A stretch of DNA of 64,000 bases from Terebella lapidaria (GCA_949152475.1 OX424563.1:19379001-19443000); one strand, 5' to 3'; shown: positions 50,501 through 54,139, counted from the first letter of the stretch. Notes: generated from the letters alone by a model not told the origin. Numbers and translations: made by a program.

Positions 50501-53365
50501 TATTGTTGCTGGAAAAAGTTTAATATCGTTGGACACATCCTTCATTGTTTAGTTTCGTTGTCCGTCTACTGTGTGAAAATGAGTTGGGGTGACACTTTAT
50601 ATGTCCAGTGTGGGTACTGTAGCACCAGAAGAACAATCCCGTGCGGGATCCGTTTGTATTATTATTGTAGGCCTCCTTCCTGTATTTCCCGACAGCCTGA
50701 AGGATCCGAGCAATCAAGAGAGAATCCAGTATGTTGGTCATCCACGGTCAAAATATCGTTGGTGGATGCTGCCGGTCTGCGGCTTGCTATATTTTGCTGG
50801 CTGTTTCCTACATCATCTGCAGCAGGTTTGGATCAGAACTTCTGCTACAGTCCCACTGTCCCAGACGACCCCCGGTCGAAGGCTTCAGCCGGATAAGACC
50901 TTTTATAATTTTTGACTCCCTCGGCGCCCGGATCAGACCCTGTTAACTCACGGATACGTCCAGGTTAACCCCAGGTCAACTCTCGGGTAACACGGTCAAC
51001 TCCTGGTTCACCAAAACACCAGTTTTTCATCCGGTCGAGACCCGGCTGAGACCTGGTGTGGCCGGATGACACCACAATGACTCCAAGTGGGACCGGTATG
51101 TTGCCGGTCACGTCCTATTCCCACTCCCTCTGTAGGTCCCCCAGTCGAGACCCGCTTCGCCAATAAAATGAAACTCGTTTCATATTTCGTGCTAGTGCAC
51201 GGCTAAGACCGAATTCGCCACACAGATCGACCCCATGTGGCCGGTCGAGACACGGTGTGCATGCCCGGTTCAGACCCAATTCAGAACCGGTAGAGACCCG
51301 GTGTGGCCGGACGACACCCGGTGAGGCACGGTTCTTGATTCGGGAGTCGACCGAGCCTCAATCCGGGACAGTGGGACTGGGGCTTTACTCAAATCACACT
51401 AATTTCAGTCAATATCTGTAGCACAGTCGCCAAGGTGCCCACAACTAGTATGCCTGTAGCGGAAGTACGAGAAGACTGCAAACATTGCCAACACAACTTG
51501 AGAAAATTGACGATAAGAGGGTATTTTTGGTTGGAAACACATCCCAAACGAGGTTTCCAGCAAAGGGGGCTTATAGCAGATAGACAAACATAGTTATTTT
51601 TTGGTGTGGTGGTTTAGTTTGTTGTTGACACTTTCGTTTTTATTACCTATAAACATATGAAGTCATTCCTTAATTATCATCCATGTGCCCCTTTGTCTGC
51701 ATGTATACACGTAATCACTATATAACGGAATTTCTGTCCACTGCTAATATGCATGCAGCATATGAGGTTAGATTAGTTTAGAGTTATCATATTCAACAAT
51801 TACTGGGAGGTGACACTCGACTGTTTTTGTGTGTCAAGCAATTGTTTATCATAGCACACACGAGATAAGCGCTACAGTATGCATGTAACACGCGCTGCAG
51901 CATTCAAGTAACATTTCTCTTTGGGTCAAATTACTTCAAATTTCTCAAGTTCTATGGGCAATGTTTGCAGTCCACTCGTATAATATGTACTTCCGCTACA
52001 GGAATACTGTGCGCACGTTGACGACTGTTGGTAGACAATGAACATGAATCGTTACTAAAATAATAACCAACTCGATAATGATCGCTATTCCACTCCGGCA
52101 TTTGAGAAGGCGCAATAATCATAGAATACGTCACAATAAATAAACAGGCACGGGATGTCGATGAGCGACTGGCGCACATGTCACTGGTCCTGCTGGTCCC
52201 CGTGGATATCTTCATGTGGCTCTGGGTGATCGTTGGGCTCCATCGCAATATTTGCACCAATAACCTGCCACAGCACACACCGACCCTATCGCTGTACCGA
52301 CAATTCACCGTCGTTCTCTTCCTCGTCGGCTTTGGTGAGTAACTTGACAGAGGTATATATAATTACATGGCCCAAGTATCATACTTTGCGCCTTAATACT
52401 ACTCGTCTCTTAAATGAATGCCATTTAATCCGTCTGTCAGCTTCTTAATCCTTAATGAATATAGAGGAAGGCGTAGTGTATGATACTCGGGCCAATTACA
52501 TGTATACGCGTATGCGTCCGTATCATCATAGTCCATTATCCAACATTTAGATAGAGTGTAACTTGTGCCCGTGATGTTTCCACACAGTGACTGTTACTCT
52601 CGTTGCGTGGTCCTACAAGGAACACAAGTTGTCTAGTTGTGCCGTAAGTACATATATTTTATATACCGGTAAGTGTTCAGCACAAAACAATCGTCCGTAT
52701 TGGAACGGAACATATTTTTACATGTTTATCAAGCTTAAGAAGCTTCGAGTACTAGTAAAGTATCATAAACAGACAAGAACATCGCTGCAAACAAATAGGC
52801 CTATATCTTCCTGTATCAAAAATGCCAAAATTTGCTCAGATTCCCAAAAAAACTTTATTTTACCATCTGCGTACATCGACAACCTTTTCCATTCTTCGAA
52901 TAATACTCTGAAATGATGTCGTTTGACTCACTCCTGAGTGTGTCAAGTTACATGATAGCAACTTGTGTCGTCGATCACCTACGGACAAAAACGTACATGT
53001 GAACAGATTTCGAAATGAAAGTATGTAACAGACTCGAGGTAATGGAGGATTATGATTTTTGCCAGGCGTGGCGGACTCTGTGGGTAGACGAGGCTGGGGA
53101 GCAGGTGTTACCACTGTTGCTCCTGGCAGGCATGGCCATCATCTGGAGACCCTCCACTGAAGCACTACGCAGGTGAGGTGCGACGTCCGCCCCCCCCCCC
53201 CCCCCTGCCCCCACATCGGAACACCAGACAAGGGTGTAATGAACAGATAGAGACAATATTTCAGTAATGTAAATGCTGGTGCATGATTTATTTTTATCTT
53301 TCAGAAATCCATCTCGCAGGAGCATCGGAGAACAAGGAGCAGTCTTGATGGCCGGAAAACAATAA
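8449..53365 (+). CDS. TMEM87: TMEM87-family Golgi seven-transmembrane protein, 14 exons
   Basis: Joined exons: 8449-8541, 22865-22925, 24132-24223, 48167-48271, 48945-49068, 49348-49412, 49529-49649, 49888-49950, 50187-50313, 50696-50825, 52148-52334, 52588-52643, 53066-53172 and 53305-53365. Every junction is GT-AG, phases match throughout, and the total is 1392 bp (463 residues plus TAA). Residues 1-20 look like a signal peptide. Exons 2-6 form a luminal domain with cysteines in exons 3 and 4. Exons 7-13 give seven hydrophobic spans, with family landmarks FVEKVIF (exon 8), TLSLYRQF (exon 11) and WRTLWVDEA...IIWRPS (exon 13). TMEM87 proteins of the GOST/LU7TM family sit in the Golgi and have been linked to endosome-to-Golgi retrieval and ion conductance. 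The identification rests on remembered family motifs. Exons 1 and 4 are the least certain. The protein is shorter than vertebrate TMEM87A (about 555 residues), mainly at the C-terminal tail and in the luminal domain. Confidence 0.88.
8583..8890 (+). mobile_element. HINE-like 5' fragment in intron 1
   Basis: It starts AAGTTACCGGACC 42 bp after exon 1 and continues through the family's GGCATGGCGTTGC, CGTCC-rich and TTTTGCACAAAAAATGCC segments to the TTTTGAGAT...TTTCAGAAGATT block. The core repeats and 3' end are missing. Confidence 0.75.
9021..9480 (+). mobile_element. tRNA-derived SINE
   Basis: The head (9021-9110) has an A-box-like TGGCGCAACGCACTAAG and a B box GGTTCGAGCCCC. A body of about 350 bp follows, and the 3' end is a (TCTA)n tail at 9463-9480. 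It has no coding potential. The tRNA-related head makes pol III transcription likely when the element was active. No second copy was noticed in the window. Confidence 0.7.
10036..11110. repeat. Region of repeated GGACA / GTGACA words and minisatellite
   Basis: The left part (10036-10082) repeats TGTCCTTTTG(C/T)CACATTT. The right part (10905-11110) repeats the complement as CAAAAGGACAC and GTGACAT. The two ends thus face each other around an internal minisatellite (10603-10858). The layout suggests a terminally inverted element whose ends have expanded, but boundaries are not clear. Confidence 0.5.
10603..10858 (+). repeat. Four-unit minisatellite, 61-67 bp period
   Basis: Units begin with TGTAGCAAAAG at 10603, 10665, 10726 and 10793. 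Each carries GACA(T/A)TAGTAC and ends in a (CTAT)n run of variable length, which accounts for the period differences. Confidence 0.85.
11145..11825 (+). mobile_element. HINE-like element, subfamily 2, 3' part
   Basis: Core units of about 300 bp repeat GCTTATGTTTG(T/C)ATTACAA and GGAAGTCATATATG, each with TGACCTTGAACTT. The 3' end has TTGTCCGGTAACC followed by the stem-loop TTAGCCCTTGGGCTAA (11807-11822) and a T run. The 5' end is truncated or too diverged to recognise. Confidence 0.72.
12120..12530. repeat. Cluster of imperfect palindromes with GGGGGTCTAA arms
   Basis: The words TTAGACCCCCA and TGGGGGTCTAA alternate, separated by AAGACTATA...TAGTCTTC inverted pairs, with a period of roughly 90-100 bp over four degenerate units. 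It is probably a decayed foldback element. It is followed by a G run at 12558-12573. Confidence 0.5.
12574..14184. other. Intron 1 sequence without recognised features
   Basis: It is AT-rich with only short open frames on both strands. No domain, repeat boundary or RNA gene is seen. Confidence 0.4.
14190..16105. mobile_element. 1.9-kb TIR element with CACTGTAGG ends and 5-bp TSD
   Basis: The ends CACTGTAGGAACCC (14190) and GGGTTCCTACAGTG (16105) are inverted. Inside them both arms contain the hairpin ACTACCGTAACGC/GCGTTACGGTAGT. The 5-bp duplication AATCT lies at 14185-14189 and 16106-16110. More copies of ACTACCGTAACG are clustered within about 300 bp of either end (near 14418, 14450, 14472, 15813, 15842 and 15866). 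Terminal CAC with a 5-bp duplication recalls Transib/RAG-related elements, while the dense subterminal repeats recall CACTA elements. No recognisable transposase remains, so the superfamily is open. Confidence 0.8.
15433..15690 (-). CDS. Possible coding remnant with CxxC...HxxxH zinc-finger-like motif
   Basis: This 85-codon frame lies inside the TIR element. It contains CYYC, then after 17 residues HSESH, which would be a C2H2-like finger with a long loop, followed by ESHFSIRIR and a cysteine-containing tail. It might be an exon of the element's lost protein. There are no splice or family matches that I can confirm, and it could be chance. Confidence 0.3.
   Translation of the reverse strand: MGICHAYVAYVKNTSGYICYYCPLTSHSPNRILEDVIEHHSESHFSIRIRCPDDESRNVSGCSINFGMEFEALGPCTILTPDTYS
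17299..17423. mobile_element. 125-bp MITE with GCGCGTTTCT ends
   Basis: GCGCGTTTCT at 17299 and AGAAACGCGC ending at 17423 are exact inverted ends. The interior repeats the phrases GGTAGAAC, AGTTATACCA and GAACCAGTAGAAC. Similar phrases (TTCTACCAGTTCATG) occur in a related relic at about 22240-22330. Confidence 0.65.
17483..18420 (+). mobile_element. Dispersed repeat A, copy 1
   Basis: About 900 bp matches the complement of 38912-39712. Shared landmarks are GAAAATGCAGCTAAC, the word ACATTAGAGCTCGAG, ATCTG...GATATCATGATA, CAAATTTTACCG-type segments and the hairpin GGGGGCTTCGCCCCC. The words ACATTAGAGC near 17524 and GCTCTAATGT near 18402 form a short inverted pair. No intact coding region is seen; residual frames exist on both strands. 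Confidence 0.75.
18493..20008. repeat. 1.5-kb inverted repeat with ~90-bp arms
   Basis: The left arm (18493-18584) and right arm (19874-20008) are reverse complements across AAAAAGATATCGGTC, GGTCTGGCGGATGAA and GGACCGATTCACA. The right arm has an extra ~40-bp insert containing the small hairpin CGAGTCC-GAA-GGACGAG. The loop of about 1.3 kb has no recognised gene. Probably a DNA transposon or foldback element. Confidence 0.7.
20259..21225 (-). mobile_element. Penelope-like retroelement copy 2 (5'-truncated)
   Basis: It includes the 3' non-coding region (20259-20440), shared with 3480-3735, and most of a reverse transcriptase. The part beyond 21123 is open-frame poor. Duplicated genomic words flank the region (compare 21240-21320 with 41580-41650), so it may sit within an older repeat. 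Confidence 0.8.
20443..21123 (-). pseudogene. Penelope-like reverse transcriptase, partial
   Basis: The uninterrupted 226-codon frame has the RT palm block GIPMGTNCAPLLADL near residues 26-42, the catalytic YIDD at about residues 70-73, and the conserved C-terminal blocks FPFLSSNIP, AYGVFVSQLIRYSRA and KFYGRHHDLVDKY. These are the motifs of the RT type often annotated as Penelope-like (PTHR21301). The N-terminal fingers and any GIY-YIG endonuclease are absent, so it is truncated, although the remaining frame is clean. It lies antisense to the host gene in intron 1. Confidence 0.85.
21515..21545. repeat. 31-bp palindrome
   Basis: CAAAGATTG ... CAATCTTTG arms extend through the centre AGAACTTCT with only two mismatched pairs, so a long perfect stem could form. 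Confidence 0.8.
21799..21831. repeat. 33-bp perfect palindrome
   Basis: The 16-bp arms AAAGAGTATAGGAACA and TGTTCCTATACTCTTT are separated by one G. No U tract or gene context indicates a terminator. It may be a terminal repeat fused end to end. Confidence 0.9.
22154..22231 (+). repeat. Conserved 78-bp dispersed repeat, copy 1
   Basis: It is identical to 42396-42473 over 78 bp except for one C/T change. It contains GGTTATCACACC and ends in GTGTGTGATAA. Related TATCACAC words occur upstream to about 22071. Confidence 0.85.
22865..22925 (+). CDS. TMEM87: TMEM87-like exon 2
   Basis: Acceptor TCTCTTGCAG and donor GTGAGG bound 61 bp. Codons read ENTVGAFVKIVYENTSVSVK and end in phase 1. The KIVYENTS block matches the family's K-I-(L/F)-x-N-T-(T/S) strand near the start of the luminal domain. 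Confidence 0.85.
23045..23930 (+). mobile_element. HINE-like element, subfamily 1, in intron 2
   Basis: About six diverged core units of roughly 125-135 bp carry TGACCTTGAATTTGACC and GGAATCAAT(T/C)GTG. The 3' end has TTGTCCGGTAACC and the stem-loop TTAGCCCTTGGGCTAA at 23915-23930, followed by TTTTTT. The 5' end is truncated near ATGTTAAATTC. It makes up most of the 1.2-kb intron 2. Confidence 0.82.
24132..24223 (+). CDS. TMEM87: TMEM87-like exon 3 (cysteine-rich luminal segment)
   Basis: Acceptor GTGTATTTCAG and donor GTGAGT bound 92 bp. With the carried G it gives 31 codons including VRCEQSLGIPVDITWMLKW and SPCMEQYTFK. This matches the family's C-x-L-x-I-T-W-x-L-K...C-x-E-x-Y-x-F-K segment, where the two cysteines are luminal. 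It ends in phase 0. Confidence 0.9.
25702..26531. repeat. 21-bp minisatellite, about 40 units
   Basis: The unit is CTGCGACCTGCGAGGTACAAA. Variants include ACAGA for ACAAA, GAACTGCGATG and CTGAGAGG. The CAGACTGCGAAC variant recurs at 25797, 25944, 26175, 26364 and 26469, always at multiples of 21 bp (147, 231, 189, 105). Because 21 is divisible by three, long frames stay open on both strands. They are by-products, not genes. Confidence 0.95.
26705..27745 (-). mobile_element. HINE-like element, subfamily 2, inverted
   Basis: In the complement the order is CGTCC-rich 5' region (27715-27740), TTTTGAGAT block, GGCGGCCATTT-type segment, then core units with TGACCTTGAAATTTG. Two diverged units of about 430 bp repeat ATTTGAATGTGCCAAT and GGCTCTATCTTGAAG (26800 and 27250). 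The terminal AGGTTACCGG is lost; a LINE begins at its edge. Confidence 0.65.
27760..30076 (+). mobile_element. Jockey-type LINE, 5'-truncated
   Basis: The coding relic begins near 27767 inside the linker before the RT domain and runs to about 29690. The 3' untranslated region ends in AATTC(AATC)n at 30043-30076. It inserted at the edge of the inverted HINE-like element in intron 3. No target duplication is evident. Confidence 0.82.
27767..29690 (+). pseudogene. LINE reverse transcriptase with multiple frameshifts
   Basis: Successive frames cover the ORF2 C-terminal two thirds. WLNEN...FYKEKF appears from 27767, then a shift to the frame ending at 28448. A one-base slip in an A run at about 28433-28440 leads to AGNYRPVSVLNIMSKVLE, and another shift near 28600 leads to LDLQKAFDTVD, CGVPQGSILGPLLF (about 28822) and YADDSTL (about 28912). 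A TAA lies at 29072-29074, and the C-terminal LNWLPVQERV block follows. The RT motifs are intact but the reading frame is dead. Confidence 0.87.
31291..31945 (+). mobile_element. HINE-like element, 5' part
   Basis: It starts AGGTTACCGGACC after a T run and passes through TTTTGCACAAAAATAGC and GGCGGCCATTTTG to two core units. It ends where another repeat (about 31958) begins. The subterminal hairpin partner and CGTCC tract of the usual 5' end are deleted. Confidence 0.75.
31958..32110 (+). repeat. Dispersed repeat B, copy 1
   Basis: About 150 bp matches the complement of 40598-40745, sharing TTATTACCACCAATA, TTTTGATGAT(T/A)CCAATAA and ACTGGCGTCATCAGGGGCAGACAG. A third, partial match lies at 1249-1300. 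Confidence 0.75.
32882..34172 (+). mobile_element. Complete HINE-like element, subfamily 1
   Basis: The 5' end AGGTTACCGGACC is followed by its imperfect partner GGTCCGATAATCT, making a terminal hairpin. Then come GGCATGGCGTTG, a CGTCC tract, a unique segment with GGCGGCCATTTTG, about seven core units of 125-135 bp, and the 3' end GTCCGGTAACCTGTC with stem-loop TTAGCCCTTGGGCTAA (34154-34169). T runs flank both ends. It is the best reference copy for the family in the window. Confidence 0.85.
34180..35309. other. Intron 3 sequence, mostly unassigned
   Basis: No gene is seen. A ~55-bp stretch around 34810-34860 (AACATGCACCGCAT and TTTTGGCCCCTTTGA) matches the complement of about 40310-40365, so it holds a piece of another dispersed repeat. 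Confidence 0.4.
35705..36785. mobile_element. PIF/Harbinger-like element, 1081 bp
   Basis: The inverted ends GGGCCATTTATACTGCATCG (35705) and its complement (36785) extend imperfectly about 45 bp to the AGCGATTCGCCAGCG-type words. TTAA lies on both sides (35701-35704 and 36786-36789), consistent with a TTA/TAA-type duplication. The element disrupts the palindrome array symmetrically. It carries a short transposase remnant on the - strand. Confidence 0.82.
36321..36545 (-). pseudogene. Harbinger transposase N-terminal remnant
   Basis: The 74-codon frame ends with EYRTLVENLAKEDLDYFQNY followed by TRISAECFEDLIEKL. This is the pattern just upstream of the DDE nuclease in PIF/Harbinger transposases (E-(F/Y)-x-x-L-x-x-x-L...F-x-x-Y-x-R-(M/I)-x-x-x-x-F-x-x-L). 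The catalytic DDE domain is absent, so the element could not move on its own. Confidence 0.72.
37223..37620 (-). pseudogene. Gypsy integrase relic
   Basis: DAHSKWIEVEMM lies near 37500-37540, and YHPLSNRLVKRAVQTFEKK ends in SAPAEL within 37223-37405. These match the integrase core blocks D-(A/S)-x-S-K-W and H-P-x-S-N-G-x-(A/V)-E-R-A-V. The sequence between them is shifted and shortened. Confidence 0.75.
38240..38890 (-). pseudogene. Gypsy reverse transcriptase relic
   Basis: In the complement, readable blocks are VKEVGGLLETGAIEEV and DGSLRLCGVY (about 38570-38690), LDKYPLP-like words, the catalytic VYLDD (38400-38414), and then LEQVGMRLKSKKC followed by HKINEEEL. Each is separated by small indels. 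The YLDD box is preserved although the frame is not. Confidence 0.8.
38912..39712 (-). mobile_element. Dispersed repeat A, copy 2 (inserted in gypsy)
   Basis: It is the complement of 17483-18420, with some indels. Its position exactly between the protease and RT relics shows that it inserted after the gypsy element. One residual frame (39050-39403, - strand) is 117 codons but has no recognised domain. Confidence 0.75.
39720..39850 (-). pseudogene. Gypsy aspartic protease relic
   Basis: The complement reads MEVDTGATNSLIS (39793-39831), the catalytic D-T-G-A box with its usual hydrophobic flank. After a shift it continues LWETPVKLEILDNKWKYK. Upstream sequence to about 40110 may be gag but is unreadable. 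Confidence 0.72.
40598..40745 (-). repeat. Dispersed repeat B, copy 2
   Basis: Complement of 31958-32110. A C-rich tract follows at about 40787-40808. Confidence 0.75.
40930..41540 (+). pseudogene. L2/CR1-like LINE reverse transcriptase fragment
   Basis: The first frame (to 41301) has LTSYLTNRSQFV, EPQGSLLGPSLYSMF and YAGDTQMYLAF. The catalytic YADD has become YAGD, and the GVPQGS glycine-valine is altered. A second frame (41298-41537) continues with KYADIDTLTIRSLSV and RDLGVMLDN. The 3' part is missing. Confidence 0.8.
42396..42473 (+). repeat. Conserved 78-bp dispersed repeat, copy 2
   Basis: 77 of 78 bases match 22154-22231. Confidence 0.85.
42583..42985 (-). pseudogene. L2/CR1-like LINE C-terminal fragment
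   Basis: Two frames are joined by a shift near 42840. The first has ACLVTGTRRRNYI and LQELHWLPVRK; the second has FKVLTHVQNAIHNPSAPSYL and GGSLWNSLSLSLRSL. This is the C-terminal region of the same LINE type as 40930-41540, in the opposite orientation, so it is a separate copy. Confidence 0.82.
43225..44290 (+). pseudogene. Second-type LINE fragment, heavily decayed
   Basis: In pieces on the + strand are YLGMTLKDKGTLADNIQ with a following KGKVEAAYQ (about 43310-43430) and, after an interruption, DIRNINNYS (about 44235-44262). These resemble blocks after the RT domain in a LINE type whose C-terminus carries a restriction-like endonuclease or similar. Between them lies a 307-bp tandem repeat. 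Clade is uncertain. Confidence 0.5.
43430..43880 (+). repeat. 307-bp-spaced direct repeat
   Basis: GCGACCCCACGATAAAGAGG at 43444 recurs at 43751. The following ~125 bp (GTGTCACCGAATTGTCTTAT, CACACCACGTCATAA) also repeat with several differences. A G run (about 43691-43705) separates the copies. Confidence 0.82.
44290..45020 (-). mobile_element. HINE-like element, subfamily 2, inverted
   Basis: In the complement it goes from a CGTCCGTTCACA 5' segment (about 45005) through TTTTTCTCAAAA and the GGCGATTCAAGGGC-type block to core units with TGACTTTG. It is truncated at both ends, and its 5' part is duplicated by the tandem event at 44897-45930. Confidence 0.65.
44897..45930 (+). repeat. 517-bp tandem duplication, nearly identical
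   Basis: The two units start near 44897 and 45414; for example CCTCCTTATTGAATT is at 44920 and 45437. They match over about 515 bp with a one-base difference in an A run and one G/A change (GTGTGCTGG versus GTGTACTGG). The duplication is recent. Confidence 0.93.
46070..47515 (-). pseudogene. Old DIRS-like element: RT, RNase H and recombinase N-terminus relics
   Basis: In the complement, an RT block reads IVLYHYVNDYLIRHHCP (47471-47510), with YxDD changed to YVND. RNase H with YINVLELRAAFTALQHW lies in 46818-47147, and ARHISEFM...LSRWGQIQPTEW in 46579-46800. FATRW then appears near 46550, and EASRVALVERCLQKTGFS, the start of the recombinase ORF, near 46190-46240. These align in order with the DIRS-like element at 62-64 kb. 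Frames are broken throughout. It lies antisense, ending 650 bp before exon 4. Confidence 0.8.
48167..48271 (+). CDS. TMEM87: TMEM87-like exon 4 (candidate)
   Basis: A strong pyrimidine tract and TTTTCCAG acceptor precede 35 open codons, and the donor is GTAAAT. Start and end are both phase 0, matching exons 3 and 5. It includes YSVFTMYTRGHIRMSAGAE and then a cysteine in HACGEEESF. The family is poorly conserved here, so support is from splice signals and phase. Skipping it would also keep the frame. Confidence 0.62.
48945..49068 (+). CDS. TMEM87: TMEM87-like exon 5
   Basis: It encodes RTWADGVYLLVVQVQASGG, matching the family's T-W-x-D-x-(P/V)-Y-x-(F/L)-x-V-x-(I/V) strand at the end of the luminal domain. 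Acceptor TTTTTTAG; a CAG three bases further is an alternative. The end is phase 1 before GTGAAT. Confidence 0.88.
49348..49412 (+). CDS. TMEM87: TMEM87-like exon 6
   Basis: With the carried base it gives 22 codons, VHAEMKHPRLGYMSAREWPL and then VP. This matches the conserved G-Y-(L/M)-(S/T)-x-x-(D/E)-(W/Y)-P-L that leads into the first membrane span. Acceptor CCCTTCAG, donor GTACGC. Confidence 0.9.
49529..49649 (+). CDS. TMEM87: TMEM87-like exon 7 (TM1-TM2)
   Basis: CAVCATLFLTWLILCVY forms span 1. KRKDVLTIHYITGLVLFL leads into span 2 and matches the family's (R/K)-D-(L/V)-L-x-I-(Q/H)-x-x-x-G pattern. Acceptor TTTTTGTAG, donor GTGAGT, phase 1. Confidence 0.93.
49888..49950 (+). CDS. TMEM87: TMEM87-like exon 8 (TM2 end)
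   Basis: SFVEKVIFLCEYQHF matches the family-diagnostic (M/F)-(L/V)-E-K-x-x-(F/I)-x-x-E-(F/Y). Acceptor GATTTCAG, donor GTGAGT, phase 1. Confidence 0.93.
50187..50313 (+). CDS. TMEM87: TMEM87-like exon 9 (TM3)
   Basis: AATLTRVLLIIASNGYCII with VRP following matches span 3 and the S-x-G-Y-G-I-V-(K/R)-P loop of the family. The intron 8 acceptor AATCGGCAG follows a long C/T-rich tract (50140-50170). Phase 2 at the donor GTATCG. Confidence 0.92.
50696..50825 (+). CDS. TMEM87: TMEM87-like exon 10 (TM4)
   Basis: YRWWMLPVCGLLYFAGCFLH forms span 4. From its G-L-L-Y to the LSLYRQF of exon 11 the spacing equals that of vertebrate TMEM87A (68 residues by my count). The acceptor TTTCCCGACAG gives the correct phase and adds a ~23-residue basic loop before span 4 not expected from vertebrate members. 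The donor GTTTGG is weak. Confidence 0.8.
50848..51383. mobile_element. TIR element in intron 10 with GC-rich repeats
   Basis: The ends are CAGTCCCACTGTCCC and GGGACAGTGGGACTG. The interior repeats GGTCGAGACCCGG and GTGTGGCCGGA(T/C)GACACC in loose tandem. GC content is well above the surroundings. No target duplication is clear and there is no coding region. Confidence 0.72.
51424..52028. mobile_element. Foldback element in intron 10
   Basis: The arms 51424-51492 and 51955-52028 are inverted over about 65 bp with small gaps, sharing CAGTCG(C/T)CAA and CCTGTAGCGGAAGTAC and ACTGCAAACATTGCC. The loop is about 460 bp with no gene. Confidence 0.75.
52148..52334 (+). CDS. TMEM87: TMEM87-like exon 11 (TM5-TM6)
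   Basis: The exon starts ARDVDERLAHMS. Span 5 is LVLLVPVDIFMWLWVIVGL. After a hydrophilic loop, TLSLYRQFTVVLFLVGF begins span 6; L-S-L-Y-R-(H/Q)-F is a signature of the family. Acceptor AAACAG, donor GTGAGT, phase 1. Confidence 0.94.
52369..52493. mobile_element. hAT-type 125-bp MITE (copy 3) in intron 11
   Basis: The ends are GGCCCAAGTATCATAC and GTATGATACTCGGGCC. The perfect 8-bp duplication AATTACAT is at 52361-52368 and 52494-52501. The length is 125 bp, as for copies 1 and 2, and orientation is reversed relative to copy 1. It makes up half of the 253-bp intron. Confidence 0.92.
52588..52643 (+). CDS. TMEM87: TMEM87-like exon 12 (TM6 end)
   Basis: VTVTLVAWSYKEHKLSSCA completes span 6 and the short loop, matching the family's I-(I/V)-W-x-x-x-(K/E)...C. 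Acceptor CCACACAG, donor GTAAGT, phase 0. Confidence 0.9.
53066..53172 (+). CDS. TMEM87: TMEM87-like exon 13 (TM7)
   Basis: AWRTLWVDEAGEQVLPLLLL followed by AGMAIIWRPSTEALR matches the highly conserved W-R-x-L-W-V-D-(D/E)-A and (L/I)-W-R-P-S motifs around span 7. Acceptor TTTTTGCCAG, donor GTGAGG, phase 2. Confidence 0.95.
53305..53365 (+). CDS. TMEM87: TMEM87-like exon 14 (C-terminus)
   Basis: Acceptor TTATCTTTCAG. Codons NPSRRSIGEQGAVLMAGKQ lead to TAA at 53363-53365. The tail after span 7 is only about 20 residues, against roughly 100 in vertebrate TMEM87A, so an alternative last exon could exist. No AATAAA was seen before the next repeat at 53478. Confidence 0.78.
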
Positions 53366-53477
53366 GTTCTGAGAGAGGTGCTACACACATAGCCATCAGA
53401 AGACACGTGGTGGGACCACATCAATACCGATCCTCCGACTCCTCACCCCTAGGATAACACCCTTTGCCGTGTCTAGA

Positions 53478-54139
53478 TCACCAGACCTATTGTCCGATAG
53501 CCTATTGTCGTGGCGTTGCGTCCTCCGTCCGTTAATCCGTCGTCGTCCGTTTTTATCTTTGGTCTTTACGGTGATATTTTGCACACACAAAATATTTTGC
53601 ACCTAAAAATATTTCAAGAGGAGGTATTTCTTATTTATTTTAACGTTTTTTTAAAAAGTATAACACACAAATTTGGACTTTGATGGCCCTTTCCTTAAGA
53701 CTGTCTAACAAGTTTGATATTTTGGTTTTAAAAAATTCATCCTATGTACCTCTGTGAATATGTATAAGGTTGGTGCCCTGAATTGCCGGTCTGCGCGTGG
53801 CGGCCATTTTTATTTTTCGACGGGTCGCTAAAAAAATTGTCCCAAATCGCATCACTTTAAATTTTTGGACATTTCTAGGCCCAAAAATAATCCAACTTAA
53901 ATTTGGATTTAGAACATTCTAGCCACTATTGTCTTCATAATGGGAGCTGTCACCACTGTATTCATAGAACCTTGTAGATAGGGCTTTAAGCTCAATAGAT
54001 ATTGGCACTTTCAAAAGGGAAGTCGTACGTGGCTATTTATAATGTGGTGACCTCGAGTTTGACCTTCGATGACCCTGAACGGTCAAAGCAGTCATTTTTG
54101 GGTTTGAAAAATGCCCACATTTGCACTTGGTCTGTCTTT
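53478..54139 (+). mobile_element. HINE-like element, subfamily 2, 5' part
   Basis: The diverged 5' hairpin (AGACCTATTGTCCGATAGCCT), GTGGCGTTGCGTCC, GGCGGCCATTTTT and a core with ATGGGAGCTG and GTGACCTCGAGTTTGACC are followed directly by the start of another element at 54142. The 3' end is missing. It begins about 110 bp after the host stop codon. Confidence 0.72.
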
